From the NCBI GenBank assembly GCA_002917075.1, contig NTMA01000050.1, positions 1-64,000 on the forward strand: DNA of 64,000 bases, in the 5' to 3' direction. Each line of letters begins with the position of its first letter. The stretch's first letter is position 1. Source of the DNA: Hawksworthiomyces lignivorus (lineage: Eukaryota; Ascomycota; Sordariomycetes; Ophiostomatales; Ophiostomataceae). Positions 43,334 to 53,055 of this stretch are shown here, one piece after another. Below the pieces are notes generated by a model. That model did not search any database and was not told the origin of the DNA. It saw only the letters and a list, made by a program, of their open reading frames with translations. The position numbers and the translations under genes were made by a program.

Positions 43334-44786
43334 CTAGATTCGAGAATCCTGACTCATTCTGCTCAGACCTTTCTCCCACTCGTCTTCCAGTATCAGGCCC
43401 CTCCTTCCACCTCTTGTTCCATCATCAGTTCCATCAAAGTCCGCAGGACTATCTTTCTTCCATTGCCATAGTTCCTTTAGTTCCTGTTCAAGATTTCCCT
43501 CAATTGCGTCGACAATCTTGTCTCCAATTACAGGAAAGACTTTAAACGCATGACCACTGTCTCCAGTTGCGAGAAATAAACCTTTGAATTCAGGATGATA
43601 ATCAATCAAGAAGTCGCCAGATGGACTGCAAAGTTTTTTCAGCATAACTCTAGTGAAATATGATGAGGTTGGAAAGACCAGAAACATACGTATCGCAATA
43701 CCAGCAAACTCGCGTTTTGGAGAATCGCCGATTTTTCCAACCTGGAAACAATTCGCCCAAGAATTCTTTACAGGCAGTTTCGGCCTCATATGGGATAGGC
43801 AAATCAGTTCTTGGCGTACTGATAAGTGCATGCGTTCTTTTTCCATCACTTAATTCCCAAGTCACTTTGGTGGGATTTTGGTACCCAAATCCGTGGCGAC
43901 CAAGTTTCAACTCGCGGTTATGAGGGGGAATCATGAACATGCCCCGACTAACGTTAAAATAGATCGGCGCCGAATCTAGCGCCCTCTGCTCTGCATCGGT
44001 TATGGACAGATACGAGAGCACCTGGCCTGTAGCCATTGCTTGTCCCCTCAAATCAACGAGAGAGGGAGTCCATGCACCTGCAGCAAGAATGATGAGGTCG
44101 GCGCGCATACGGGTACCATCCGCCAATGCGACACCGCAACAGTTAGTTAAATTACCTGTCGACGAACTTGAATTTTCATAAAGGAGGCGAAGAACTCTAG
44201 AGTTTGGTCTGATCTTGACACGGTGTCCTCCTGCCTCTCGCAGTTGTTTGAAGACAAATTTGACACAAGCATCAGCGTTTACCCAGCCGCAGTTGTTGTT
44301 GGTATAACCAAAATTTCCGCTAACTCCAGGAAACCCCGTTTCCTGCCTAATTGCGTCTTTGTTGGGCAGCTCTGTCAGATCGCTCTCCTTGAACCCGTAA
44401 TTGCCAAGCCGTGCTAAGTCTTTGCTGTTCTCCAGGCTTTCCTCGAGATAGCCATCGACATGGCCCTCGCTCCCTGGCTCTGCTGTCAATACTAGCTTGG
44501 CAGGATGATATCGACCTTCACCGCCCCAAGCGTCACTGTTCAGGTCTTTCCAGAGCTTCTGTGCCTGCGACACAAGTGTAGTATATGGCTTCACAGCATA
44601 ATCTGCTCTCAAGATGCGACTAGTATCTGCAGAAGCAGAGGATGCATTAGGTAGTTCGGAGGCAGCATCAAGAATGGTGACAGTTGAATTCGAGTACTTT
44701 GGACGCCGCAGTAGAGCGTGAGCGGTGCTTAGTCCTAAGACACCAGCTCCTATGATGAGGATCTCTGAAGGCCGAGGATCATCCAT
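43334..44786 (-). CDS. FAD amine oxidase, sarcosine/pipecolate/saccharopine oxidase family
   Basis: A flavin oxidase of 462 residues acting on a secondary amine or imino acid. Exons (minus) are 43690-44786 and 43334-43625; the 64-nt intron has a GTATGT donor and its removal gives VCWYCDTPSGDFLIDYHP. Features are the N-terminal IIGAGVLGLSTAHAL, SADTSRILRADY (the family S-x-D-x-x-R-x-x-R), GWVNADACVKFVF, IILAAGAWTP and the C-terminal GDSGHAFKVFPVIGDKIV loop. The Cys in CWYCDTP is at the position of the covalent-flavin Cys of sarcosine and fructosyl-amine oxidases. Family members oxidise sarcosine, L-pipecolate, L-saccharopine or fructosyl amino acids; the first step to piperideine-6-carboxylate would suit the neighbours. 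The start is ATG 44786 rather than 44837. No PTS1 is seen (ends DSRI). Confidence 0.9.
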
Positions 44787-45480
44787 TTTGATGAGGTAAA
44801 AATCTTTAATAGAGAAATAGCAGAAACGAGTAAACAAACATTCGTGACAATCACTTAGATATGTCTTTTGGAGGACAGGGCAGTGGTTGACGTTGGAAAC
44901 TCATATTATTAGATTTAGTTTTTCTCAAAATATTCATAGGACTTTGAGCAACATTATATGTCTTGAAGAATTATTGTCTTCATCATCCTCGTTGCTAGGA
45001 GCAGCAACCGGCTGACACATTTGTATAATTCACACATAGAGTGTACGGTATAGAAGCCTACAATAACCGACGGCCAAAGAGTGGAGAATATTCACTTCCA
45101 AACTGATATCTAATTGGTTTTGTCGCGATTGTTGGTAGTAAGCCTATAGAAATGAGTTTAGACTAGAGAGTACCGTATGATAAGACCTATACGTACAGTA
45201 TCTTTTGTTTCTTTATCCCAAGTTTTTTCTCCTTCCCCAGTTTCTCCACTTTCTCCACTATCCCAGTGATCTGTAGTAAATGGGTTGCGAAATTGTCTTA
45301 GTAACCTACAAAAAGAAAATGCCGTGTATCATCTGTGGATACGGTTTTTTCCTTGCTGCTATCACTGGACCACTAGATTCTGTTTCCTTTCCGGAGTTCA
45401 ATATTGACAGCACACCACCTTCTCCATCAAACCAATGCTGTAAGTTGCTTTGGAAGTCTCTGAATTTGCTGCTTATGAAA
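44787..45480. promoter_or_regulatory. Bidirectional promoter, FAD oxidase/regulator
   Basis: The 694 bases lie between divergent start codons of the FAD oxidase and the Zn2Cys6 factor. This is the natural place for pathway-specific control. No operator was defined by eye. Confidence 0.45.
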
Positions 45481-47105
45481 ATGGCGACGAATTTCTCAGC
45501 TCTGTCAAAACCGAAAGCTCGGTCTGGGTGCCTAACTTGCAAGTGAGTCTTGATCTATCACCAACGTTTCTTCTTTCTAAGGCTGCGCTGACGTCTGACT
45601 TCTAGAACTCGGTGCGCAATATAAAATCAGATACATTATTGTTATATTATTTGCTTACAGAACTCACTAGACATGTCAAGTGCGATGAACACAAACCCGC
45701 TTGCAACCGTTGTGTGTCCTCAAAGCGAATATGTGAAGGTTATCCATCTGTGCCTCAGTCGATCTCTTTGGCATTTCAGCTTGTCGATGACCAAGAACGC
45801 CGAGGATTTCTTTATTTCCAGTCCAAAACTGTACATAAAATCTTTGGGCAACGAGATGCAGACGATTGGGTTCCTATTATTCTTCAATTAGGCCATGCAG
45901 AATCGGCCGTAAAGCACACCATCATAGCTCTGGCTTTCCTTCACCAAAGCCTTGAGCCTAGTGACACAATTGCGTATTTACACACGCCTCCAAAATATGT
46001 CACCAATGCGGCACAGATGATTTCATTAAAACACTACAACCAAGCAATTCGACTTCTCCGGAACGAGCTTCTAGACATGACTTCACGTCCCGATATTGTT
46101 ATGATTCTTTGCATTCTTTTCATGTGCTTTGAACAGTTCCGTAGTGGTGACGCAGCGTGCCTGACTCATCTTATGGCTGGTTTCAAACTTATCAACTCGT
46201 GGAGGTCTCTTACCAGCAATTACTCCAAACTTCGAAACTTTTCAAAACCAATACTAGATCTTGTGAATACCAAAATAACACCGATTCTTCAGCGGCTCCG
46301 GGTCCAGTTCGCCTTGTGTATGGATTTACGCCATGAGTTGAGAGACGCTGAAAGCCTTACCTACTTTCCTCCTCCGACTATCCCGTTGTCCTACGAGTCG
46401 CTTGATTCCGCACGAGTTGACTTTGATCGTGCTATGAATTATGCATTCTCTGCACTTCAGACTTCTCGAGGCAAAGACGGGAATTCGCCAACACAAGACA
46501 TCATTTCCATACTAGGACGATGGAAGCACGCATTGGACGCCTCCTATAGCCCTACGGAAGTTTCTACCCTTCATACATATACACGAAAGTTGTTAAATCT
46601 CTACTTTCACATAGCGGTCATCATAGCAGGCACGTATGGCGCAGAAGTCGAGACGATATTTGATGACTATGCTCCTCGATTTAAAACAATTGTCGATATC
46701 GCTGAAGACCTTGCTCAATACTGGAAATCAACGCCACAGGAATATAGCTTGTTATTTAGTTTCGATCTTGGCATTACACCGCCAATGTTTCTCGTGGCTT
46801 CACGCTGTCGTGATCCTCAGATACGACGGAGAGCTGTCAGCCTGATGCTCCAGTCTCCTTTCTACCATGGAGTCTGGCGCGACCGATACTCAGGACTCTG
46901 TGCCCAACGTCTAATAGAACTTGAGGAATTTGAGATGGAGGATACGGGCCATGGAATGTATATTCCTGAGCATCATCGCATCCGGAAAATATGTGCAGAT
47001 CTTCAAGAGGAAGGAGATCAAATTGTGATGCAGTACACGTGTTTGCCATTCTCCCCAACATCTCTGGTTTTCACAACATCCATAAAACTTTCTACTAAAG
47101 AATAG
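45481..47105 (+). CDS. Zn2Cys6 transcription factor with 6-nt micro-exon
   Basis: A nuclear regulator of 500 residues. Exons are 45481-45542, 45606-45611 and 45671-47105. The zinc cluster C-x2-C-x6-C-x6-C-x2-C-x6-C (GCLTCKTRHVKCDE, then CNRC) is only recovered if the six bases AACTCG at 45606-45611 are a separate exon between introns of 63 and 59 nt. Skipping it leaves four residues between the second and third Cys, and using it as the start of a longer exon meets a stop. The second intron has an unusual GTGCGC donor. The C-terminal part is a helical regulatory domain of the fungal_trans_2 (DUF3468) kind. An in-frame ATG six bases upstream (45475) could also be used. It is divergent from the FAD oxidase and is the likely controller of the 36-51 kb block. 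Confidence 0.88.
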
Positions 47106-47302
47106 TTAGATTTATGTCCTTTGACCCAATAATACAATCAGATGTCTCAGATGAGCCTTGATGTAATACTCCAAACAAATATAAGAACTGTCCGTGATAT
47201 GCAAATTGATTCAATAGTAGCTCGTGGAATTCTGTGAAGCCTCCCGGCTTACAGTGCACTAAGACATCAAATATTATACATAATATCACTCCTGTCTATA
47301 TC

Positions 47303-48100
47303 TCAAGGCCACAGCTCAGTTATTTTCCATGAGCTTTCGGTGGAACGCTCAAATTTGTAGTTCCATCGCCGCGCCTCGCTAGGATCTATGAGCTCTAAGC
47401 GGTCAACCTCCTCGGGTACAACTATCACGAGGCGAAAATACTTTCTTGCAATTACATCGTGCAGATCGTCGACCTGTTGTCCCAACCCCAACCCTTCCCC
47501 GGGGTTCTCGCTTCGTGGTCTTCCTGGCGGAGGATTGCGAAATGATCCTCGCATGCTGGGGCTGAGATTGCCAAAGTGCGCCGTCAATTCGCGGCTCCAG
47601 CTCCAGATCACATCTTCTTCAGCACTTTCCTTGGGCCTAATATACTCGGAGATGGTCTTGCGTATTCGAGTTGCTGCATTTGACTCAATGTTGGGGCCGA
47701 TCACATACGCCCGGCCTCGGAGGCGCCATTGGGTTCTGGACTTAGGTGCCCAAAAAACTGCTTCCACAGCCCCTCCCCCTCCGGCTTGCTCGTTGTAAGT
47801 GGAGCTACTGTTGAACAAATCTGCCATTTTTTCCATGCGGGCGTCGATAGTAATTGTAAGCAGGTCGCTTTCGTACACGTCGGGGTTGAGCTCTGCGGTG
47901 TTCTTCGGGTTGACGGGCAAGCCGGCCCACATACCGCGAAAAACGACAGTTCGAGATCGTGGAACAAACTGTGGCAACGAGGAGGATGGACTTTCAACCC
48001 GATGAACCGAGCAAAAGTTGAGAATGGGCATTTCCATTTCTGCAATGTGTGACAAGAAATCGGAACGCCACGGCGCTACCGTAGGCGGCATGACTCCCAT
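47303..48100 (-). CDS. FMN-binding split-barrel protein (PNPOx, Alr4036 family)
   Basis: An intact single-exon protein of 265 residues related to pyridoxamine 5'-phosphate oxidase, Alr4036 subgroup, common in fungi. The N-terminal barrel has PWRSDFLSHI, TVVFRGMWAG and ESDLLTITIDARMEKM; the middle has AVFWAPKSRTQWRLRGRA, and the C-terminal PNPOx-like segment has FRLVIVVPEEVDRLEL and RRWNYKF. These are the usual FMN-contact and dimer segments. True PNP oxidase activity is not established for this subgroup. It may supply or protect PLP, but that is inference. Confidence 0.85.
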   Translation of the reverse strand: MGVMPPTVAPWRSDFLSHIAEMEMPILNFCSVHRVESPSSSLPQFVPRSRTVVFRGMWAGLPVNPKNTAELNPDVYESDLLTITIDARMEKMADLFNSSSTYNEQAGGGGAVEAVFWAPKSRTQWRLRGRAYVIGPNIESNAATRIRKTISEYIRPKESAEEDVIWSWSRELTAHFGNLSPSMRGSFRNPPPGRPRSENPGEGLGLGQQVDDLHDVIARKYFRLVIVVPEEVDRLELIDPSEARRWNYKFERSTESSWKITELWP

Positions 48101-49075
48101 GATGGTTGGAATTTGCCAGGAATCTTCTGCGTATGGTGAAATGAAGCTTTATATTTCGGCCTCACGTGAGGAATTAGTATTGTTTGGAGCTGGCTCAGCG
48201 GCTGTGATATTGTGGTAGAAAGCAATTGAGAGACCAAGATCAGTCGCAGCTTCTGGTTTCATAGGCACTGTTTTGTTGTTCAACTTTTCTAAGCACTAGC
48301 AGGTAATATTTTCAGTGATTTGGCATGTCCCACACGGCAACAAGCTTTACACATTAAAAAGGAAAGGTGCTTGAACGCTTGGTATACGATGCTTAATGTG
48401 GACGCCAGCTATTACTTTCATGTATAAGACGTGGCTTACGTATGAGGATGTTGAGATTTCTAATCAAACGATCAGATCCTACGTACAAATCTCAATGGGG
48501 TGAGGAAAAGAAAAGAGATTTATTGGCTACAGTTATTAAACTGCTATCCAACCAATCGTGCTACATCTGAGACGAAAAGATTTCGATGCATACAATGTGT
48601 CTCCATTTTCATCACTCTAATATTGTTAGGCTGCCTTAGCGTCAAGCCAAAAAGGGGGAATGCTATTGGATTCGGTTGTTAGTCTCCGAGTAAACCAATG
48701 AGGCGCCAATGGAACGATAGACGTTTTCTTTCTTTCATCAACGTCCACCAATGGCGTGCCCGCGGGTACAGCTTCTTCACGGCAGATGGATTTGGAAAAT
48801 ATGTGTCTGCATCACACGGAGGAAGAACTTCTTACAGTTCGGCCAATTCCGGTATTCGTTTCTTTTTCAAATTTGCAGTTAGCGATGAATCAAGCGATAC
48901 AACAATAACTACTTTACCTCATTACATCTTAAGAAAATATGTGAGCCCTCGATCTTGAAATGTATCATTCCAAGCATACTTGTTGATGTTGGTTTGGTAA
49001 ACAGCTTCTTATCAATCGACACATTGATTCATGTTTTTTTATTGTCATTCTAAGCTTACATCTCTATATTCCAAA
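48101..49075. other. Bidirectional intergenic region
   Basis: It lies between the divergent starts of the FMN protein and the racemase. Small frames at 48500-48682 and 48698-48958 carry no recognised motif. Confidence 0.5.
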
Positions 49076-49777
49076 ATGACGAGGACAGTCGGTTTGATCG
49101 GTGGCATGTCATGGCAGACCACAACCGTATATTACAGAGAAATCAACCAGTACGTGGGTTCTAAATTGGGCGGTGTACACTCTGCGGACCTTCTCATCAG
49201 ATCTGTGGACTACTCGGAGATCGCACGACTTGTCACAATCAAAGACTCCGACGCCTTGATCGAGATGCTTTGCAAATGTGGTCGGGAGCTGAAACAAGCC
49301 GGCGCGCAGTCCTTGGTTCTCTGCGCCAATGTTGCTCACAAAGCCGCTGATGCGATGGAAAAGGACTTGGGCTTGCCAGTTCTACATATTGTGGACTCTA
49401 CCGCCCGTAAAATTGTCAGTGCCGGACACCATAAAGTTGGGTTATTAGCTACACGAGCAGTTATGGAAGAGGACTTTTATAAGGCGCGGTTGATTGAGAA
49501 GTTTGGTTTGGAAGTCGTCGTTCCAGATGAAGAATTTCGATCCCAGGTGGACAGTCTGATTTTTAATGAGTTGAGCAAAGATCCCATTCTAGAGGACGTC
49601 AAGTCTTCTTTCCATACAGCTTATGGCAAACTTGTCGAAGAACACCAAGTCGACTGCATTGTACTGGCATGCACGGAACTTAGACTTGTATTCAACAAGG
49701 AGGACTTCAGTGTGCCTACATTCGAAACTACTTCATTGCACGCCCAGGGAATTGCAGAGTGGACTCTTGAGCATTAA
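49076..49777 (+). CDS. Aspartate racemase family protein
   Basis: An intact 233-residue cofactor-independent racemase of the Asp/Glu family, in one exon. The N-terminus has the diagnostic GLIGGMSWQTT motif. The two catalytic cysteines are present at about Cys83 (LVLCANVAHK) and Cys199 (IVLACTELRL), close to the Cys82/Cys194 pair known from archaeal aspartate racemase. The usual first motif has Asn right after Cys (CNTAH), whereas here it is CANVAH, so substrate may differ. The start is ATG 49076 after CCAAA; upstream in-frame residues begin from a non-ATG codon. It lies between the FMN protein and RidA in the amino-acid block. Confidence 0.9.
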   Translation: MTRTVGLIGGMSWQTTTVYYREINQYVGSKLGGVHSADLLIRSVDYSEIARLVTIKDSDALIEMLCKCGRELKQAGAQSLVLCANVAHKAADAMEKDLGLPVLHIVDSTARKIVSAGHHKVGLLATRAVMEEDFYKARLIEKFGLEVVVPDEEFRSQVDSLIFNELSKDPILEDVKSSFHTAYGKLVEEHQVDCIVLACTELRLVFNKEDFSVPTFETTSLHAQGIAEWTLEH

Positions 49778-50341
49778 CCACATGGAATATATTTGTCTAT
49801 TTTAGCACATCAGTATCATCGTTAGAGATTCCTATAGATAACTATGAAATTTTCACGACTCCTTTTGTATTGGTTTGTTTACATTGATGAAGAATACAAG
49901 AGTTTTAGTTAGACAGATATTACTGGTGAGAAGAAGCATCCTAGTATTATGATATTGATACTTTAGCAATGATTTGATGATTATGATGGGATGTTACACG
50001 TTGCTAGAAGAGCAATTTGAGTGCTAAGTTGGAAGCTCTTTATGTGAGATAAAAGTTAACAGATGAACATTTGGCTTAAATATTTTAAATTTTATTTCAA
50101 GTGTATTTCTTGGTAATGGGAACTTTGAGAGCTCAGGAACTCTAAAAATATGTTTAATTTTGCAGAGCATAAGACAAAGATTAAAATAACCCATTCTCCT
50201 ACTGTAGGATTAATTAACAATAGTATCCTTAGACTAATATTTGGACATAACACCAAGTAAAAATCTTAAAGGCACTTGTCTTCAGCTATTGGACCTTTAG
50301 CAATTTCTTATCCCACATGGCGATAGGTGATTTTCAGGTAT
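49778..50341. other. Convergent 3' spacer, AT-rich
   Basis: It is AT-rich unique DNA between two converging genes. No gene was seen. Confidence 0.5.
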
Positions 50342-50906
50342 TTAAGCCAGTGCAGTGACATCCATCTCCAGTGGGCATCCAACAGGGAGTTTAGCCACCT
50401 GAACTGAAGTACGGGCTGGCTTTGACACAAAGTATTCGCCGAAAACTTTGTTCACTGCGTCGAAGTGGTCGTCGAGATTCTCAAAATAAATCTAATTCAA
50501 CTTCATCAGTTATTGATAGCATCTACAATATTTCGAGTTGCTTACCGTGACCTTGACAACCTTCTCTAGGCTTGAGCCGGCTGCCTCGAGGACAGTCTTT
50601 GTATTCTGGCACATCTTATGGGCCTTATCCGTAATAGTACCGGGAACAACCTTTGCGTTGCTGTCGGTTGGGACCTGGCCGGCGAGAAAAACAAATCCAG
50701 CCGCTCTAATAGCTTGAGACTAGAGTGCAAAGTCAGGATTCAATAATGCTACCGAAATATTGTGTATAATAAGTTCATGCTCACGTAAGGGCCGATAGCT
50801 AGTTAACATCCTGTTAGTAGAGAATGAAGCAACAGCTTTTGAGAGTTAACATACGGATAACGGCTTTCTCAGTGAAGATGATATCAATATCCTGGTTGGA
50901 CGCCAT
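50342..50906 (-). CDS. RidA/YjgF imine deaminase with 14-nt micro-exon
   Basis: A 129-residue enzyme that hydrolyses reactive 2-imino/enamine acids to 2-oxo acids and ammonia. Exons (minus) are 50855-50906, 50785-50798, 50546-50719 and 50342-50491; introns are 56, 65 and 54 nt. Exon 2 is only 14 nt (CTATCGGCCCTTAC) and encodes the middle of the invariant IGPYSQAI motif. Later marks are AGFVFLAGQVPTD, LEAAGSSLEKVVKVTIYF and the C-terminal KPARTSVQVAKLP with Arg107 and Glu122, spaced exactly like Arg105/Glu120 of E. coli RidA. The length is normal. It probably clears imines made by the FAD and D-amino acid oxidases nearby. Confidence 0.92.
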
Positions 50907-52317
50907 TGTGAAGTTCTTAACGAATATTGTCGGTGTATTCAAAGGAGAAGCGAGATGAAAGTGTTTGAGTTGCTGAGCTCAAATATGTAAATGAAGGAGA
51001 GCATTGACACATTTATAGATGTTTTTTTCTATAGATTTGTCTTGTCCAGTGCCACTCCCTCTTGCTCACCAGTCCTCTTGTTACCAATCAAATAGATGAT
51101 GCCGAAACTCGGCCTTGAGACATACTGAAAGACGCTATGTGCGCCTTGCCCAATTTTGACTGAGCCTGAGTGTAGCCGTCAAGAACACCGCATCTAGAAA
51201 GATTTCGACTTCCTTCCCGATCGGTTGTTTCGGACTTCGAGAGTGCACACCAATTAAATCGATCATTAACGTCCCGGATCCGGGATATAACTCAAGTGAC
51301 TTAGTGCATTAGCGTGTCCAAAGCAATCAACTACCACAAACTCTATTACATATGCTCCAACCTATATGAATAGTTGTTCTGTAACTGGACATACTAGTGT
51401 CGTGTCTAGACTCGATTGATTGGTCGAGTCGGACTTTGACGCCCAGGATCAATCAAAGGCGTATGCGTTGGATCTGAGTTTGATAACATTTAGTCAGATC
51501 TAAGCAGTCGTTTTCGTGTCGTTCTAGATAATAGAGACATTGCAGTCGTAATGTTTATCGGCCAACTCGTGGTTATGGCGTAACAGGAAACAAGACATCA
51601 TACTGGTCCTGATGGCATATTGTTGTCTATCAGAGACTTGTAATATTATGCAAATTACCCCCTTTGCAGTATTAGTAGCATACACTTCTGCAATTCGCTA
51701 CTGCTCTTTTCCAAATCACGCGTAGAATGGCAGAAGGAAAACTCATTGCGGGTGCTCTGCTCGATTTTCATAGCAAAGTATTGAGTTATAATGTGGAGAC
51801 CCTTTGGGATGCACGGCAAAAGAGTGGAGGATTTGGTTATCTCCATTCTGTCCTCTGTCACCACCGAAGGCATACAAAAAGGGGAAGACAGACTCCTGAA
51901 CTCTTTTGCTAGATAGAGAGGCAGGTACCTGAATACACGCTTCTGAAGAGATATTGCGCCCGATCAGAGAATAACCCATTCGTGGAGACTAGAACGAAGT
52001 CATTTGGTCGAGAACCGAAAACGACCTCTGGACGTAGGTCAGAGGCTGAGCCGACCCCAATGCTACCGCAGTCTCAAGACAGAACCTGGCTATCTACGCA
52101 GTAAGGGAGGCTACCTCATGCCCTCCCTTCGTGCCCGGGCTAAGCAGCTTCAGGATCAGCCGCATAGAGGCTCCTCCATGAAATGTTGATGAGCAGTGGT
52201 GGTCTTGGTGGGTAGGCTGAGTTGAGGAGTCAGTTCGTCTCGCTCTCAGTGTATCTAGTCATGGACAACGGCAGTGTCATCTACGCGAAGTCTGCAGGCA
52301 ATTTTTATAATGTACTA
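50907..52317. other. Gene-free stretch upstream of RidA
   Basis: It contains the RidA promoter and unique DNA. Frames at 51655-52189 overlap on both strands and have no motif. The region may be an old breakpoint, as a helicase fragment follows. Confidence 0.5.
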
Positions 52318-52676
52318 CGTCTTATTCTTCATCGCCGTTGCCGTCTCTGCTGGGCCGAGAACAGCGTCAATGTATGCCGCAAGGATCTCGTCGCTGGAGT
52401 CGTCCCGGGTCTCGCGAAAGGTGGCCTTCTTTCCTTGGAGGCGGTCCCAGAGCATTGCGCGCCCGCAGATGGCGGTGCGCCGCTGCCACCCTACCACATC
52501 TTGATGACCTCGTTGAGGTAGCCTCGGCTTGGAAAGAACACGACCACGCCGTCGGGGGCTACCGTGCAGAGGTTCAGAAGGGCCATGCCGAGGTCGCGGA
52601 CCATGCCAGGGCTGCTCCGCTTCTGGAAGCTGAAGTCGAACGCGGAGGGAGGTCGAGTACCGGCGCGGTGGCGCCT
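52318..52676 (-). pseudogene. CHL1/DDX11 helicase fragment
   Basis: Two adjacent minus-strand frames match neighbouring parts of the C-terminal helicase domain of CHL1/DDX11 (FANCJ-like superfamily 2): FDFSFQKRSSPGMVRDLG with LNLCTVAPDGVVVFFPS and YLNEVIKMW, then after a stop and frameshift near 52495 LWDRLQGKKATFRETRDD and SSDEILAAYIDAV. About 120 residues survive of a protein normally near 850-900. No helicase motifs I-III lie upstream. It is a GC-rich, truncated and frameshifted fragment, presumably a copy of the essential gene elsewhere. Confidence 0.75.
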
Positions 52677-52703
52677 CTGCGGCCGCATCGAATCACATGC
52701 CAT

Positions 52704-53055
52704 ATTTTTGGACTACTACTGTAGGTATCAAGTAATAAACTTTTCTTTTAGGTACATGTAAGATACATGTAGATAGAATAAGCTACCCCTCTTTTAATCA
52801 TCACGCTCCAGCCCACCAAAAATCCACAGGTATTCCAGGTGCCTAATTTAACACATATCTCAGAAATCTCTAGTCTACAACAAACCTACACCAAAACAAT
52901 AATGTAAATACTAAAATTAATTTATTCATCTCTGCCCTTCTCACTAAGAAGGGTCTTCTAGACAGGGTATATATATAAATTCCAAGTGGAGGTCTCGCTC
53001 TTCTGTCTTAGATGTCCTGCTTCTAGTCAGGGGGGGATCCCTGACAGTCTAGATA
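52704..53055. other. HET gene upstream region
   Basis: AT-rich with TA repeats (TATATATA near 52970) and a G run just before the HET start. It is likely the promoter of the HET gene. Confidence 0.4.
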
